Source: [Ruminococcus] torques ATCC 27756 (GTDB lineage Bacteria > Bacillota > Clostridia > Lachnospirales > Lachnospiraceae). Taken from it: a stretch of DNA of 64,000 nt. Of the stretch, positions 15,748-27,886 are shown one piece after another. Location of the stretch: the NCBI RefSeq assembly GCF_000153925.1, contig NZ_DS264359.1, forward strand, positions 31,000-94,999, given 5' to 3'. Every line of letters starts with the position of its first letter. Within the stretch, counting starts at the first letter, position 1. The notes beneath the pieces are model-generated. The model searched no databases, was not told the origin of the DNA, and saw only the letters and a list, made by a program, of their open reading frames with translations. The translations under genes and the position numbers were made by a program.

Positions 15748-16594
15748 AAATTTTACGGCTCATGAAAAAGATGTAGCGGAGTATATTTTAAGTCATTTAG
15801 ATCAGATTTCGGAACTGTCGGCAGGAGAACTGGCGAAAGCGTCTTACACGAGTAAGGCAACAGTCGTGAGGCTGAGTCAAAAGCTTGGGTTAAATGGTTT
15901 TCAAGATTTGAAAATTACTCTTACTGCCGAGATCAATCAAAAAAAGCGGATCGATCAACTGCTTGCAAACGAGCCGGTGACTGCCGAAAGTACATATGAC
16001 GATATCGTAAAAACACTTCCGGCGCTCTATGATAAAGCGGTGACGAATACAAGACTTTCTTTAGATAAAAACAGTATGAAACGGATCAGTCAAGTATTGC
16101 AAAAAGCAGAGTGCATCGATATTTACGGAACAGGGATCAGTTATATACTTGCACAGTCGGCGGCGTTTAAAATCAGTACGCTCGGGTTGGAATGCTCGGC
16201 ATACGAAAGTATTAATTCTCACTATCTGGCGGCGCGTAAGCACAAGAAAAACATTGCTTTTTTGATCAGTCTGACAGGATCAAATCATACGGTGATCTGT
16301 ATGGCAAAATATTTAAGGGAGGCGACAGAAACTTATGTGGTCGGAATTGCAGGTCCTTATCATACAGAACTTAAGAAATGGTGTCATGAGATTGTGGAGA
16401 TTCCGAACAGGGACGCGCTGCTAAGCCTGGATGTGATTACTTCTTTTTCGGGAGCGACTTATATTCTTGATATTTTTTTCGCGCTTCTGTTGTCAAAGCG
16501 ATATGAAGAACATGCAAGATCCTCTATGGAAATGTTGAATCATTTAAGTCTGCTTTGGGATGAAACGTATCATACAAAAGAGAAAAATGAGTAA
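15719..16594 (+). CDS. MurR/RpiR-family transcription regulator
   Basis: This 291-residue regulator has an N-terminal RpiR HTH (about residues 1-77; LSAGELAKASYTSKATVVRL) and a C-terminal SIS sugar-phosphate-binding domain (about 105-250; IYGTGISYILAQSAAFKI, then SLTGSNHTVI). Such proteins sense phosphosugars and control nearby sugar genes. The PTS and 6-phospho-beta-glucosidase genes directly follow, making them the likely targets. The gene ends in a strong terminator before the PTS gene, so the PTS operon has its own promoter. Confidence 0.88.
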   Translation: MLLEKLQEHKNFTAHEKDVAEYILSHLDQISELSAGELAKASYTSKATVVRLSQKLGLNGFQDLKITLTAEINQKKRIDQLLANEPVTAESTYDDIVKTLPALYDKAVTNTRLSLDKNSMKRISQVLQKAECIDIYGTGISYILAQSAAFKISTLGLECSAYESINSHYLAARKHKKNIAFLISLTGSNHTVICMAKYLREATETYVVGIAGPYHTELKKWCHEIVEIPNRDALLSLDVITSFSGATYILDIFFALLLSKRYEEHARSSMEMLNHLSLLWDETYHTKEKNE

Positions 16595-16599
16595 ATTTG

Positions 16600-16632
16600 G
16601 ACCGCTGTTTCAAAAAGCAGCGGTTCTTTTTC
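16600..16632 (+). terminator. Terminator after the RpiR gene
   Basis: The stem ACCGCTG / CAGCGGT has a 10-base loop and is followed by TCTTTTT. Just downstream, at about 16637-16651, the direct repeat TGAAACGCTGAAACA could be part of an operator for the PTS promoter. Confidence 0.8.
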
Positions 16633-16735
16633 ATGATTTTTGAAACGCTGAAACAATCCGGCTTGTGCGAATTGTATGAAAGAAAGACATATGTTATTTT
16701 CTAACTATCAAAAAACAGTTATAGGAGGAAAAGAA

Positions 16736-20178
<3,443 letters not shown>

Positions 20179-20199
20179 GAATACCATCGAGAATAAAAA

Positions 20200-20364
20200 G
20201 TAATAGTTCAGCCTGCGCCATTCGTAAAACCGCACTGCGTGCTTACTGTAGCTGCCGCTACTGTTTTACTCATAAAAAGGCGCTAAGCACATACAGATGT
20301 CCGCTTGCAAAAACATGCAGGCATGTTTTCTGCTTCCCGTACATCTGTATGGCTGAACTGTTAC
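20200..20364. repeat. Branched palindromic element in the glyS leader (MITE-like or structured RNA)
   Basis: Outer arms GTAATAGTTCAGCC (20200-20213) and GGCTGAACTGTTAC (20351-20364) pair with one mismatch. Inside are two branches. Branch 1 has GCGCC / GGCGC (20215, 20279) and GTAAAAC / GTTTTAC (20224, 20263), enclosing two small hairpins (GCAC / GTGC and GTAGC / GCTAC). Branch 2 has TACAGATGT / ACATCTGTA (20292, 20341), enclosing an ACATGC / GCATGT stem. The whole can fold as a three-way junction. There is no terminator T-run and no T-box GGTGG motif. It could be a miniature mobile repeat or a leader RNA. Confidence 0.55.
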
Positions 20365-20389
20365 AATAAAAAATGTGAGGAGCATAAAA

Positions 20390-21790
20390 ATGGTTGAAAA
20401 GACAATGGATAAAATCGTGGCGCTTGCAAAATCAAGAGGATTCGTATATCCGGGATCAGAGATTTACGGCGGTCTGGCGAATACATGGGATTACGGCAAT
20501 CTCGGTGTAGAACTGAAAAACAATGTAAAAAAAGCATGGTGGAAGAAGTTTGTACAGGAGAACCCATACAATGTCGGTGTCGACTGCGCGATCCTTATGA
20601 ACCCGCAGACTTGGGTGGCTTCCGGTCATCTCGGAGGTTTCAGCGATCCGCTTATGGATTGTAAAGAATGTCATGAGCGTTTCCGCGCGGATAAATTGAT
20701 CGAAGATTTCTGCGAAGAAAAAGGAATTGAACTGGAAGGTTCTGTGGACGGATGGTCTCAGGAAGAGATGACGGCATTTATCGAAGAGCATCAGATTCCG
20801 TGTCCGACATGCGGAAAACATAATTTTACAGATATCCGTCAGTTCAACCTGATGTTCAAAACATTCCAGGGAGTTACAGAAGATGCGAAGAATACGGTTT
20901 ATCTCAGACCGGAGACGGCGCAGGGAATTTTCGTAAACTTTAAAAACGTACAGCGTACATCAAGAAAGAAACTTCCGTTTGGTATCGCTCAGATCGGAAA
21001 ATCTTTCAGAAACGAGATCACACCGGGTAACTTTACATTCCGTACGAGAGAGTTTGAGCAGATGGAGCTTGAGTTCTTCTGCAAACCGGATACAGATTTG
21101 GAATGGTTTGATTATTGGAAAAACTTCTGTCTGAACTGGCTGTCTGAACTCGGACTGAAAGAAGACGAAGTACGTTACCGTGACCATGATGCGGAAGAGT
21201 TGTCTTTCTACAGTAAAGCGACGACAGACGTAGAGTTCTTGTTCCCGTTTGGATGGGGAGAACTTTGGGGAATCGCAGACCGTACAGACTATGACCTGAC
21301 ACAGCATCAGAATGTATCGGGACAGGATCTTACTTATTTTGACGATGAAGCGAAAGAAAAGTACATTCCGTATGTAATTGAGCCGTCACTTGGCGCAGAC
21401 CGTATGGTATTGGCGTTCCTTTGCAGTGCATATGACGAAGAGAATATCGGAACAGAAGAGAAACCGGATATGCGTACCGTTCTTCATTTCCATCCGGCGC
21501 TTGCTCCGGTTAAGATCGGCGTTCTTCCGCTGTCTAAGAAATTGAATGAAGGCGCGGAGAAAGTATTTGCACAGTTGAGCAAATATTATAACTGCGAGTT
21601 TGACGATCGTGGAAATATCGGAAAGAGATATCGCCGTCAGGATGAGATCGGTACTCCGTTCTGTGTAACATATGACTTTGATTCGGAAGAAGACGGAGCT
21701 GTTACAGTGCGTGATCGTGATACGATGGAGCAGGAGAGAGTGAAGATTGAAGATTTGAAAGCATACTTCGAGAAAAAATTTGAGTGGTAA
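20390..21790 (+). CDS. glyS: Glycine--tRNA ligase, homodimeric class II type
   Basis: This 466-residue enzyme charges tRNA-Gly with glycine. It is the eukaryote/archaea-like single-chain form found in many Firmicutes. It begins [20 protein letters not shown] and has the class II motif 2 ([19 protein letters not shown]), motif 3 ([14 protein letters not shown]) and the C-terminal anticodon-binding domain (PVKIGVLPL). A CxxC pair (about residues 84 and 142-145) may hold zinc. GAGGAG eight bases upstream supports the ATG at 20390 over an in-frame 20375 start. No T-box was found in its leader, only the palindromic element. Confidence 0.95.
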   Translation: MVEKTMDKIVALAKSRGFVYPGSEIYGGLANTWDYGNLGVELKNNVKKAWWKKFVQENPYNVGVDCAILMNPQTWVASGHLGGFSDPLMDCKECHERFRADKLIEDFCEEKGIELEGSVDGWSQEEMTAFIEEHQIPCPTCGKHNFTDIRQFNLMFKTFQGVTEDAKNTVYLRPETAQGIFVNFKNVQRTSRKKLPFGIAQIGKSFRNEITPGNFTFRTREFEQMELEFFCKPDTDLEWFDYWKNFCLNWLSELGLKEDEVRYRDHDAEELSFYSKATTDVEFLFPFGWGELWGIADRTDYDLTQHQNVSGQDLTYFDDEAKEKYIPYVIEPSLGADRMVLAFLCSAYDEENIGTEEKPDMRTVLHFHPALAPVKIGVLPLSKKLNEGAEKVFAQLSKYYNCEFDDRGNIGKRYRRQDEIGTPFCVTYDFDSEEDGAVTVRDRDTMEQERVKIEDLKAYFEKKFEW

Positions 21791-21808
21791 GAAGGAAGCA
21801 AAGGAACA

Positions 21809-22207
21809 ATGAAACCATCAGAAGAAATCGTCCGTTTTTTTGAGAAAGATCGGTTTGCGGCAGAGACCGGGGCGGTGATAGACGAGATAGACGACCGCTA
21901 TGCGAGATGCAGTCTGACATTAGAGGCAAAACATAAGAATGCGCTTGGGGCAGTAATGGGAGGCGTTTATTTTACACTTGCCGATTTTGCGTTTGCAGTT
22001 GCTTCAAACTGGCAGGGCGATACAATGGTATCATTGAACTCACAGATTGCTTATCTTGGAGCGGCAAAAGGGAATATGTTGATTGCAGAAGCAGTCTGTT
22101 TAAAAGACGGCAGGACAACGGCGTATTATGAGATTCGTATCAAGGATGAACTCGGGAATACGGCGGCAGTCGTGAGCACGACAGGTTACAAGCTTACGAA
22201 ATTGTGA
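21809..22207 (+). CDS. PaaI-type hotdog-fold thioesterase
   Basis: This 132-residue single hotdog domain protein probably hydrolyses small acyl-CoA thioesters. The family core HKNALGAVMGGVYFTLAD is present, with the Gly-Gly turn and Asp of PaaI proteins. The strands VSLNSQIAYLGAAKG and GRTTAYYEIRI follow. It lies 18 bases after glyS and shares its transcript. The exact substrate cannot be read from the sequence. Confidence 0.8.
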   Translation: MKPSEEIVRFFEKDRFAAETGAVIDEIDDRYARCSLTLEAKHKNALGAVMGGVYFTLADFAFAVASNWQGDTMVSLNSQIAYLGAAKGNMLIAEAVCLKDGRTTAYYEIRIKDELGNTAAVVSTTGYKLTKL

Positions 22208-22251
22208 AGAACAGCCGTCGGGTAAAACTTTTTAAAGAATAAAGAGAAAAA

Positions 22252-22294
22252 ATAAAAATTTCCGCGTGGAGAAGATCCATGCGGAAATTTTTGC
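22252..22294. terminator. Bidirectional terminator between convergent genes
   Basis: The stem AAAATTTCCGC-GTGG / CCAT-GCGGAAATTTT is flanked by A and T runs. It serves both the glyS-thioesterase transcript and the converging YhgE operon. Confidence 0.85.
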
Positions 22295-22296
22295 AT

Positions 22297-24474
22297 TCAG
22301 ATAAGTTTTGTGCTTTCGAGCTTCTCCGTAAATGCATCATTCAGACGTATGACAGGTTTCCGAAGGAGCAGACCGAGCAATAGTGCGGGGATGAGAAAAA
22401 GAGCTAATGTTCCGAGTTCTTTCCAATAAACTGTGCTGTAAAAGCCGGCAATACATTCTCTCATGGCATTCATGCTGTGCGTAAACGGCAGAAGGGGATA
22501 GACTTTTTGGAAAAAGTCAGGCGCTACCTCAATAGGGAATGTTCCGCCGCTTCCGGCTACCTGCATAACAAGTAAGACGACGCAGACGGCTTTTCCGATA
22601 TCGCCGAATGAAACGGTGAGCGCATAAATGATACTTACATACACGATGCTTGTAAACCATCCGGCGAAAAGGAAGTAAACCGGATGTTGACACTGGATGT
22701 TTAAATAAAACAAATCGCCCAGACAGATGAGGCTGCTTTGCAAAAGGCCGATCGCTATAAAAAGTAGACTTCTTCCGATATATGTTTCATGAGGTTTCGG
22801 ATTAAAAACTCCTGTCAAAGCTTTTCCTGAAACATTGACTTTCAGCATGGCGGCAAGCACAACGCCGCCAACCCACATGGCGAGTGTAGAATAAAAAGGA
22901 GCCATTGCCGATCCGTAATTTTCGATCGGGTAGACCGGATGCTCGGAAAGACTGACCGGAGACGCAAGAAAGGCGGCGATTGCTTCCGGTTTTTGCGCCA
23001 ACAAGTCGGTCAACACGGAAAGTCCGTCACGGTTTGGGTTTAAGAGCGCTTCAGACGCGGATGAAAGTTGTTCAGATACATTACTTAGCAAAGTTGAGGA
23101 ATCTGAAAGCGAAGTATGGATAAGGGCAAGGTCATCGGAAGCGCTGTTTGTAATATCTGTCAAGTCAGAGGCGCCTTCATTTAATTGTGTTAAAAGAGCG
23201 GATACAGAAGATCCGGTGCTGCCTAGACTGCCTGCCAAATTTTCCAGTTGATTTTTAACAGTTGCTTCATAGCTGTCTTTCACTTCCGAAGTGGAAGTCA
23301 GGCTCTCTTTAATAAGTCCGTCGATTTCTGTTTTTAAAGAATCCGCATTTTGAACGGCGCCGGTAATTTTTATTCCGGCATTATCAAGCTCGGCTTTTAA
23401 ATTTGTCTGATGCTCGACGGCAGTCGAAATCTGCTTCAGAATCGGATCGATCACAAGACTAAGGTTTGGGTTTGCGTTTTTTATAGCAGTTAAAGAGTCC
23501 GCAAGAGATGTATATCCGTCGATGACAGTTTGTATCCTGTTTGAGACTGCATTAAGGGAAGTGAAAGCGGCATCCGCATCTGTACTGTAGGCGTCAAGTG
23601 CGGTTTGGATCGTGGAAGAGACGGATGAATAATAAGTTTCTCCGTCAGATAATGCCTGACTGACTGCGTCAGTTGTGCCGGATAAAGCGGAAGAAAGAGA
23701 AGCAATCCCGTTTCCTGCATCTGTCAAGGCGCCAAGGCTTGTCTTTGTTCCGTCTCCGGTATGGGAAAAGATAACAGAAGTCGTATCTAGCATCAAAGAA
23801 GCGGCGTCTGTCATATCAGAAAATGCCTGTACAGTTCCGGAAGCAGAATCAAGATCGGCAGAGATTTCTGCAAGCGAAGCAGATAAATTTTCTGCAAGAG
23901 ATGCATCCCCTTTTTCTGCGGAAACGTCAGCAACAAAACGAAATGCGTCCAGAGCTGTTTTGGAAATTGTCTCTGTGAAGGTTTCGTTAATTTCCTGACG
24001 GATTGCATCTGCGCCTTTTTCTGTTACTTTTGGGGCGATGGCGTTCTCCTTTTCGTTGATGCAGTAAGTAATTGTCGGATGTGTCGTTTCAGAAGAAAAC
24101 AGACTCATCATATCTTTGCTGAATGTTTCAGAAATGACAACAGAAGCATAATATTTTCCGGAACGTACACCGTTAGAAGCGTCCTTGGCATCTGTAAATA
24201 TCCAGTGAAGCTGTGTGTTTTCACGCAGTGAAGAAATAATGTCATTTCCGAGATTGAGCCGGACCGGAAGCAGTTCGCCGTCATATCCTTTATCAAGACT
24301 TGCGACGGCTACTTTTAAATTTCCGGTATTTTTGTACGGATCCCAACTTGCGGCAATATTAAACCATGCATAGAGAGAGGGAACGATAGTAATGCCGAAA
24401 ATAACGATCAGCGCGATTACGTTTTTTCGGATATTGTGGATGTCGTTTCGCGCAATGCGTATGATATTTTTCAT
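22297..24474 (-). CDS. YhgE/Pip-family membrane protein
   Basis: This 725-residue protein has one N-terminal membrane segment (VIALIVIFGITIVPSLYAWF) and the YhgE/Pip N-terminal domain (KVAVASLDKGY, ENAIAPKV). A long extracellular, Ser/Ala-rich, coiled region follows (about 180-500), then a C-terminal ABC-2-like membrane domain of five to six segments (about 520-725). Such proteins are linked to phage infection (Pip) and to ESX/type VII-like surface proteins, but their role is not settled. It starts two bases after the related upstream gene, and the pair is divergent from a TetR regulator. Confidence 0.85.
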   Translation of the reverse strand: MKNIIRIARNDIHNIRKNVIALIVIFGITIVPSLYAWFNIAASWDPYKNTGNLKVAVASLDKGYDGELLPVRLNLGNDIISSLRENTQLHWIFTDAKDASNGVRSGKYYASVVISETFSKDMMSLFSSETTHPTITYCINEKENAIAPKVTEKGADAIRQEINETFTETISKTALDAFRFVADVSAEKGDASLAENLSASLAEISADLDSASGTVQAFSDMTDAASLMLDTTSVIFSHTGDGTKTSLGALTDAGNGIASLSSALSGTTDAVSQALSDGETYYSSVSSTIQTALDAYSTDADAAFTSLNAVSNRIQTVIDGYTSLADSLTAIKNANPNLSLVIDPILKQISTAVEHQTNLKAELDNAGIKITGAVQNADSLKTEIDGLIKESLTSTSEVKDSYEATVKNQLENLAGSLGSTGSSVSALLTQLNEGASDLTDITNSASDDLALIHTSLSDSSTLLSNVSEQLSSASEALLNPNRDGLSVLTDLLAQKPEAIAAFLASPVSLSEHPVYPIENYGSAMAPFYSTLAMWVGGVVLAAMLKVNVSGKALTGVFNPKPHETYIGRSLLFIAIGLLQSSLICLGDLFYLNIQCQHPVYFLFAGWFTSIVYVSIIYALTVSFGDIGKAVCVVLLVMQVAGSGGTFPIEVAPDFFQKVYPLLPFTHSMNAMRECIAGFYSTVYWKELGTLALFLIPALLLGLLLRKPVIRLNDAFTEKLESTKLI

Positions 24475-24476
24475 AG

Positions 24477-27005
24477 TCAGTTTTCCTCCATTTTTCTGAA
24501 TAATTTCAACATTTCTTCAAATGACATACCGGACAGTTCCTGTTGAGCTGCAAGTTCGTTATGTATGTATTCCACTGTGATCAGCCATGTGGCGATTAAA
24601 ATAATAGATAAGATCCAAAGAATGAGGAATACAATTTTAGATTCAAGGCTGAACATAAGGATCAGGAAAATGAGCGGAATAGTTAAAATCGCAAAAAATC
24701 CAAAACGGATCATTTTGTGATAATTTTTTTCAAAACGCTGTGCTTTCTCGGCAGTTTGGATCTGAAGTTCTTCTTGTGATAAAGAAGCTTTTAGTAAAAG
24801 AGAAAGCTGTGCGCTGCGTCTGATATTTCTGTCGGGTGTTTCACCAAGCATTAAATCGGTTTCTGCAAGTTTAATGTCAAAAAGCCGGTTCAGACCTGAA
24901 AGCAGAGGTCTGATCCCAAGTCCGATCAGTAAGGAAACGGGAACGAAAAGGAGCAGGATGAGCAGATTGTGTATATAAGTGCTTCCGTACATTCCGGCAA
25001 TACATTCTCTCATTGCGGAAATACCGTAAGTAAAGGGTAGGAACGGATGGACGTTTTGGAAAAACGCGGGTGTCATTTCTACAGGATATGTGCCGGACGA
25101 TCCGGGAATCTGAAGGATGACGAGGAGAACACATAATGCTTTCCCGATGTGTTTAAATGAGATTGACAGTGCATAAATAATATTGACATACACAAACGAA
25201 CAGATCACTCCGGTAAAGATAAGAGCGGCTGGATGCGCGCATTCAATCCCTTTTAGAAAAACATCTCCGATACAGACAATGAATCCTTGTACCATTCCGA
25301 CCGTGATATACAAAAGCCAGCGTCCGAAATAGAGAGAGGCAGAAGAATATCGAAGCATAGAGCTGTCTTTATCTACTTCTAATTTAAAAATCGCGATGAG
25401 GACGATGCCGCCGACCCAAATTGCAAGGTTTGTGTAAAAAGGCGTCATTGCCGAGCCGTAATTAGCTATTTTATAAAAACTCTTTGTTTCTATTTTCACA
25501 GGTGAGGACATAAATGCCGATACCGATTGCTTGTCGATTCCTTCTAATGAGAGAAGAGTTTCGTAGATGTCAGAACCGGAAAGGGCATTTAAGTCTGTTT
25601 GAATCGTACCGAGATGTTCCTGAACATTTGACAGGGCGGTTTTTGTGCCTTCAAGAGCCGTTACAGTATTTGAAAGTCCGGCGCTCATTTGGTCTAACAG
25701 GTTGTCGATCTGATCGGCGGAGGAAGGAACTGTTGTTAGAAGACCGTTCATTTCTCCTGTCAAAGAAGAGAAAGCATCTAATGTCTTGTTTAGCTGCGGC
25801 AGAACGTTTTTGTCCAAAACAGCGCGGAGGTCGTGCAGACTGCCGATGTTTGCGGATGTAATTGTGTAAAGCTGTTCCCGGGTAGAAGCGGTTGTGTTGA
25901 TGGCATTTTGTATTCCTGCATTTCCGGCGCTTAAAGAGAGGATCAGTTCCTGATTATTTGTGTTTTGAGCCTGCAGTCCGGCGATGGCAGAATCCAAATC
26001 AGATCCGGGAATGAGTGAGGCGAGCTCTCCTAACTCTTTTAAAATATTTCCGTTTAAGACGGCAGTGGAATTGGCAAAATCCAGTGCGTTTCCGATCGAT
26101 CCGTTTACCGAGCGGGCGGCAGTTTCAAGATCGGTAAGTCCTGCTGATGCGATATTGTGCGCCTGACCGAGCAAAATTTCTCCTTGTGTCAAAGATGAAG
26201 ATAGGGATGAAGAAAAGTTTCCTGCGGCAGTACGGGTTTCAGAGAGGATGCGGGAAGATTCGCTTAGAGCCGAAGAACCCGACGAGGCGGCGGATTTTAA
26301 AGATGAAGCAGTTGATTTTGCGCGTGTGATCAGGGGGGCAGATTTTTCTGCGGCTGCATTGAAGTTTTCGAGAAGTTGTTTGTAGGCGGCAATGTTTGCA
26401 TCAGCTTTTTCAAGTGTTTTAGTAATATCGGAATTGACAGATCCAAGTGTTGACGACAAGTCTGACGCAGACTGCTTTAATATGCCGGAAACGGATTCAG
26501 AAGCAACCGAAGAGAAGGTGCTGTTGATCTGTTCCTGAATTGCGGCTGCGCCTGTGCCTGTGATTTTGGGAGCAATGGCATTGGCTTTTTCATTTATGTA
26601 ATAGTCAAGTTTCGGCGTCTGTAAGTCGCCGGATAAAATACTGATCAAAGAGCGGCTGAAATCTTCGGGAATAACAATAGAAGCATAATATTTTCCTGAT
26701 TTTACTCCGTTGAGAGCCTCTTTTTCCGAAGTGAACGTCCATCCGAGCTGTTTGTTTTCTTTTAGATTTTTGACAATTTCTTTTCCTGCATTGATAGAAA
26801 GATTTTCGGAAGATGCTTCTTTATCTAAACAGGCAATAGCGACTTTAATCTTAGACGTATTTCCGTATGGGTCTAAATTGGCTGCGATATTAAACCATGC
26901 GTATAGAGAAGGCAGCAGGCATACGCCGATCAGAACAAGAATCGCCGCTTTATTGTGTAAAAGGCGGGAGAGGTCACGCTGAAAAATGTGAAATGATTTT
27001 TTCAT
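24477..27005 (-). CDS. YhgE/Pip-family membrane protein, longer paralogue
   Basis: This 842-residue paralogue of the downstream gene has the same N-terminal segment (ILVLIGVCLLPSLYAWFNIAA) and YhgE domain (VAIACLDKEA, ANAIAPKITG). It also has the same Ser/Ala-rich extracellular coiled region and ABC-2-like domain. It has an extra C-terminal cytoplasmic helix and two further membrane segments (about 755-815) that the other lacks. AAGGAG precedes the ATG by about 10 bases. It is the first gene of the two-gene operon, transcribed away from the TetR gene, which probably represses it. Confidence 0.85.
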   Translation of the reverse strand: MKKSFHIFQRDLSRLLHNKAAILVLIGVCLLPSLYAWFNIAANLDPYGNTSKIKVAIACLDKEASSENLSINAGKEIVKNLKENKQLGWTFTSEKEALNGVKSGKYYASIVIPEDFSRSLISILSGDLQTPKLDYYINEKANAIAPKITGTGAAAIQEQINSTFSSVASESVSGILKQSASDLSSTLGSVNSDITKTLEKADANIAAYKQLLENFNAAAEKSAPLITRAKSTASSLKSAASSGSSALSESSRILSETRTAAGNFSSSLSSSLTQGEILLGQAHNIASAGLTDLETAARSVNGSIGNALDFANSTAVLNGNILKELGELASLIPGSDLDSAIAGLQAQNTNNQELILSLSAGNAGIQNAINTTASTREQLYTITSANIGSLHDLRAVLDKNVLPQLNKTLDAFSSLTGEMNGLLTTVPSSADQIDNLLDQMSAGLSNTVTALEGTKTALSNVQEHLGTIQTDLNALSGSDIYETLLSLEGIDKQSVSAFMSSPVKIETKSFYKIANYGSAMTPFYTNLAIWVGGIVLIAIFKLEVDKDSSMLRYSSASLYFGRWLLYITVGMVQGFIVCIGDVFLKGIECAHPAALIFTGVICSFVYVNIIYALSISFKHIGKALCVLLVILQIPGSSGTYPVEMTPAFFQNVHPFLPFTYGISAMRECIAGMYGSTYIHNLLILLLFVPVSLLIGLGIRPLLSGLNRLFDIKLAETDLMLGETPDRNIRRSAQLSLLLKASLSQEELQIQTAEKAQRFEKNYHKMIRFGFFAILTIPLIFLILMFSLESKIVFLILWILSIILIATWLITVEYIHNELAAQQELSGMSFEEMLKLFRKMEEN

Positions 27006-27111
27006 AATATCAGAACTCCTTATATATTAATAGATACAATGTTGATTTTCTTGATAAAGAGTATTATATTAAGGTAGAAATAGATTTACAACCATTAATA
27101 GAAGTGTGAAA

Positions 27112-27151
27112 TGTCGGATAAACGACAATATAACGAAATGTGTTGACACAT
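27112..27151. promoter_or_regulatory. Candidate TetR operators between yhgE operon and tetR
   Basis: TGTCG-N6-CGACA (27112-27127) and ATGTGT-TG-ACACAT (27138-27151) are two dyads in the divergent region. The second contains a TTGACA -35 box for the TetR gene, which suits autorepression. Which dyad is bound cannot be told from sequence. Confidence 0.4.
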
Positions 27152-27183
27152 GTGAAGAGATATTATGACGAGGAGAAAGCGAT

Positions 27184-27774
27184 ATGGAAAAAAAGACAGA
27201 CCGCAGGGTGAGAAAAACTAAAAACCAGCTTCGTACGGGACTAGCCCGTCTTATGAAGAAAAAAAATATCGGACAGATTACCGTAAAAGAACTTGTAGAT
27301 GATGTGGATATTAACCGTTCGACATTTTATCTGCATTATTCGGATATTCCGTCTCTTCTAAAAGAGATAGAAGATGATATGATTGAGGAAATAGAAAGAG
27401 CGATTCTGGAGCATCCGATTAAAATCGAGAAAGACACTACATACTTGTTTATAGAAGATTTGTTTCGGGTGTTAAGCGATAACAGAGAGATCGGATGCGC
27501 GCTTCTTGGTCCATACGGTGATATTACGTTTATCAGGAGAATTGAAAAATTTTTGGAAGAAAACAGTCGTGATCTTTTGGCGGAACGCTTTCCCGAAAAG
27601 TTTGCGGAAATGAAATATTTCTATTCATTTTGTTTTAACGGATGTCTTGGATTTATTAGAACATGGCTTGAAAACGGGGAAAATATGCCGCCTGAATATG
27701 CGGCTCGTCTTACATTTCAAATGGTTGTAAGTTCGCTTGATGCTTTTTATGAAGATGCGAAAGAAAATAAATAA
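27184..27774 (+). CDS. TetR/AcrR-family regulator
   Basis: This 196-residue regulator has the N-terminal HTH RVRKTKNQLRTGLARLMKK, then ITVKELVDDVDINRSTFYLHY. The C-terminal domain is of the DhaS-like (TetR_C_11) type, with FYSFCFNGCLGFIRTWLENG. GAGGAGAAAGCG precedes the ATG. It is divergent from the two YhgE/Pip genes, which are its likely targets. The ligand is unknown. Confidence 0.85.
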   Translation: MEKKTDRRVRKTKNQLRTGLARLMKKKNIGQITVKELVDDVDINRSTFYLHYSDIPSLLKEIEDDMIEEIERAILEHPIKIEKDTTYLFIEDLFRVLSDNREIGCALLGPYGDITFIRRIEKFLEENSRDLLAERFPEKFAEMKYFYSFCFNGCLGFIRTWLENGENMPPEYAARLTFQMVVSSLDAFYEDAKENK

Positions 27775-27822
27775 ATATTTTGTAAATAATGGTGGAAAAA
27801 AAGTGTGTATATATGGTACATT

Positions 27823-27856
27823 AATATCTGTACAGTTGTAACACTGTACAGTATTA
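27823..27856 (+). promoter_or_regulatory. Palindromic operator candidate upstream of the SNF symporter gene
   Basis: Two copies of the self-complementary 8-mer CTGTACAG (27828-27835 and 27844-27851) are themselves arranged as a larger imperfect dyad with AATA / TATT edges. The pair lies 35-60 bases before the symporter start and looks like a repressor or activator site. The binding protein is not known. Confidence 0.45.
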
Positions 27857-27886
27857 AAATGGTATATAAGGAAGAGAGGAAATTTT

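Noticed and set aside
20179..20389. T-box riboswitch in front of glyS
   Set aside because: No T-box core (GGTGG with ACCGCG), no specifier loop and no terminator T-run were found. The structure is instead a symmetric branched palindrome.
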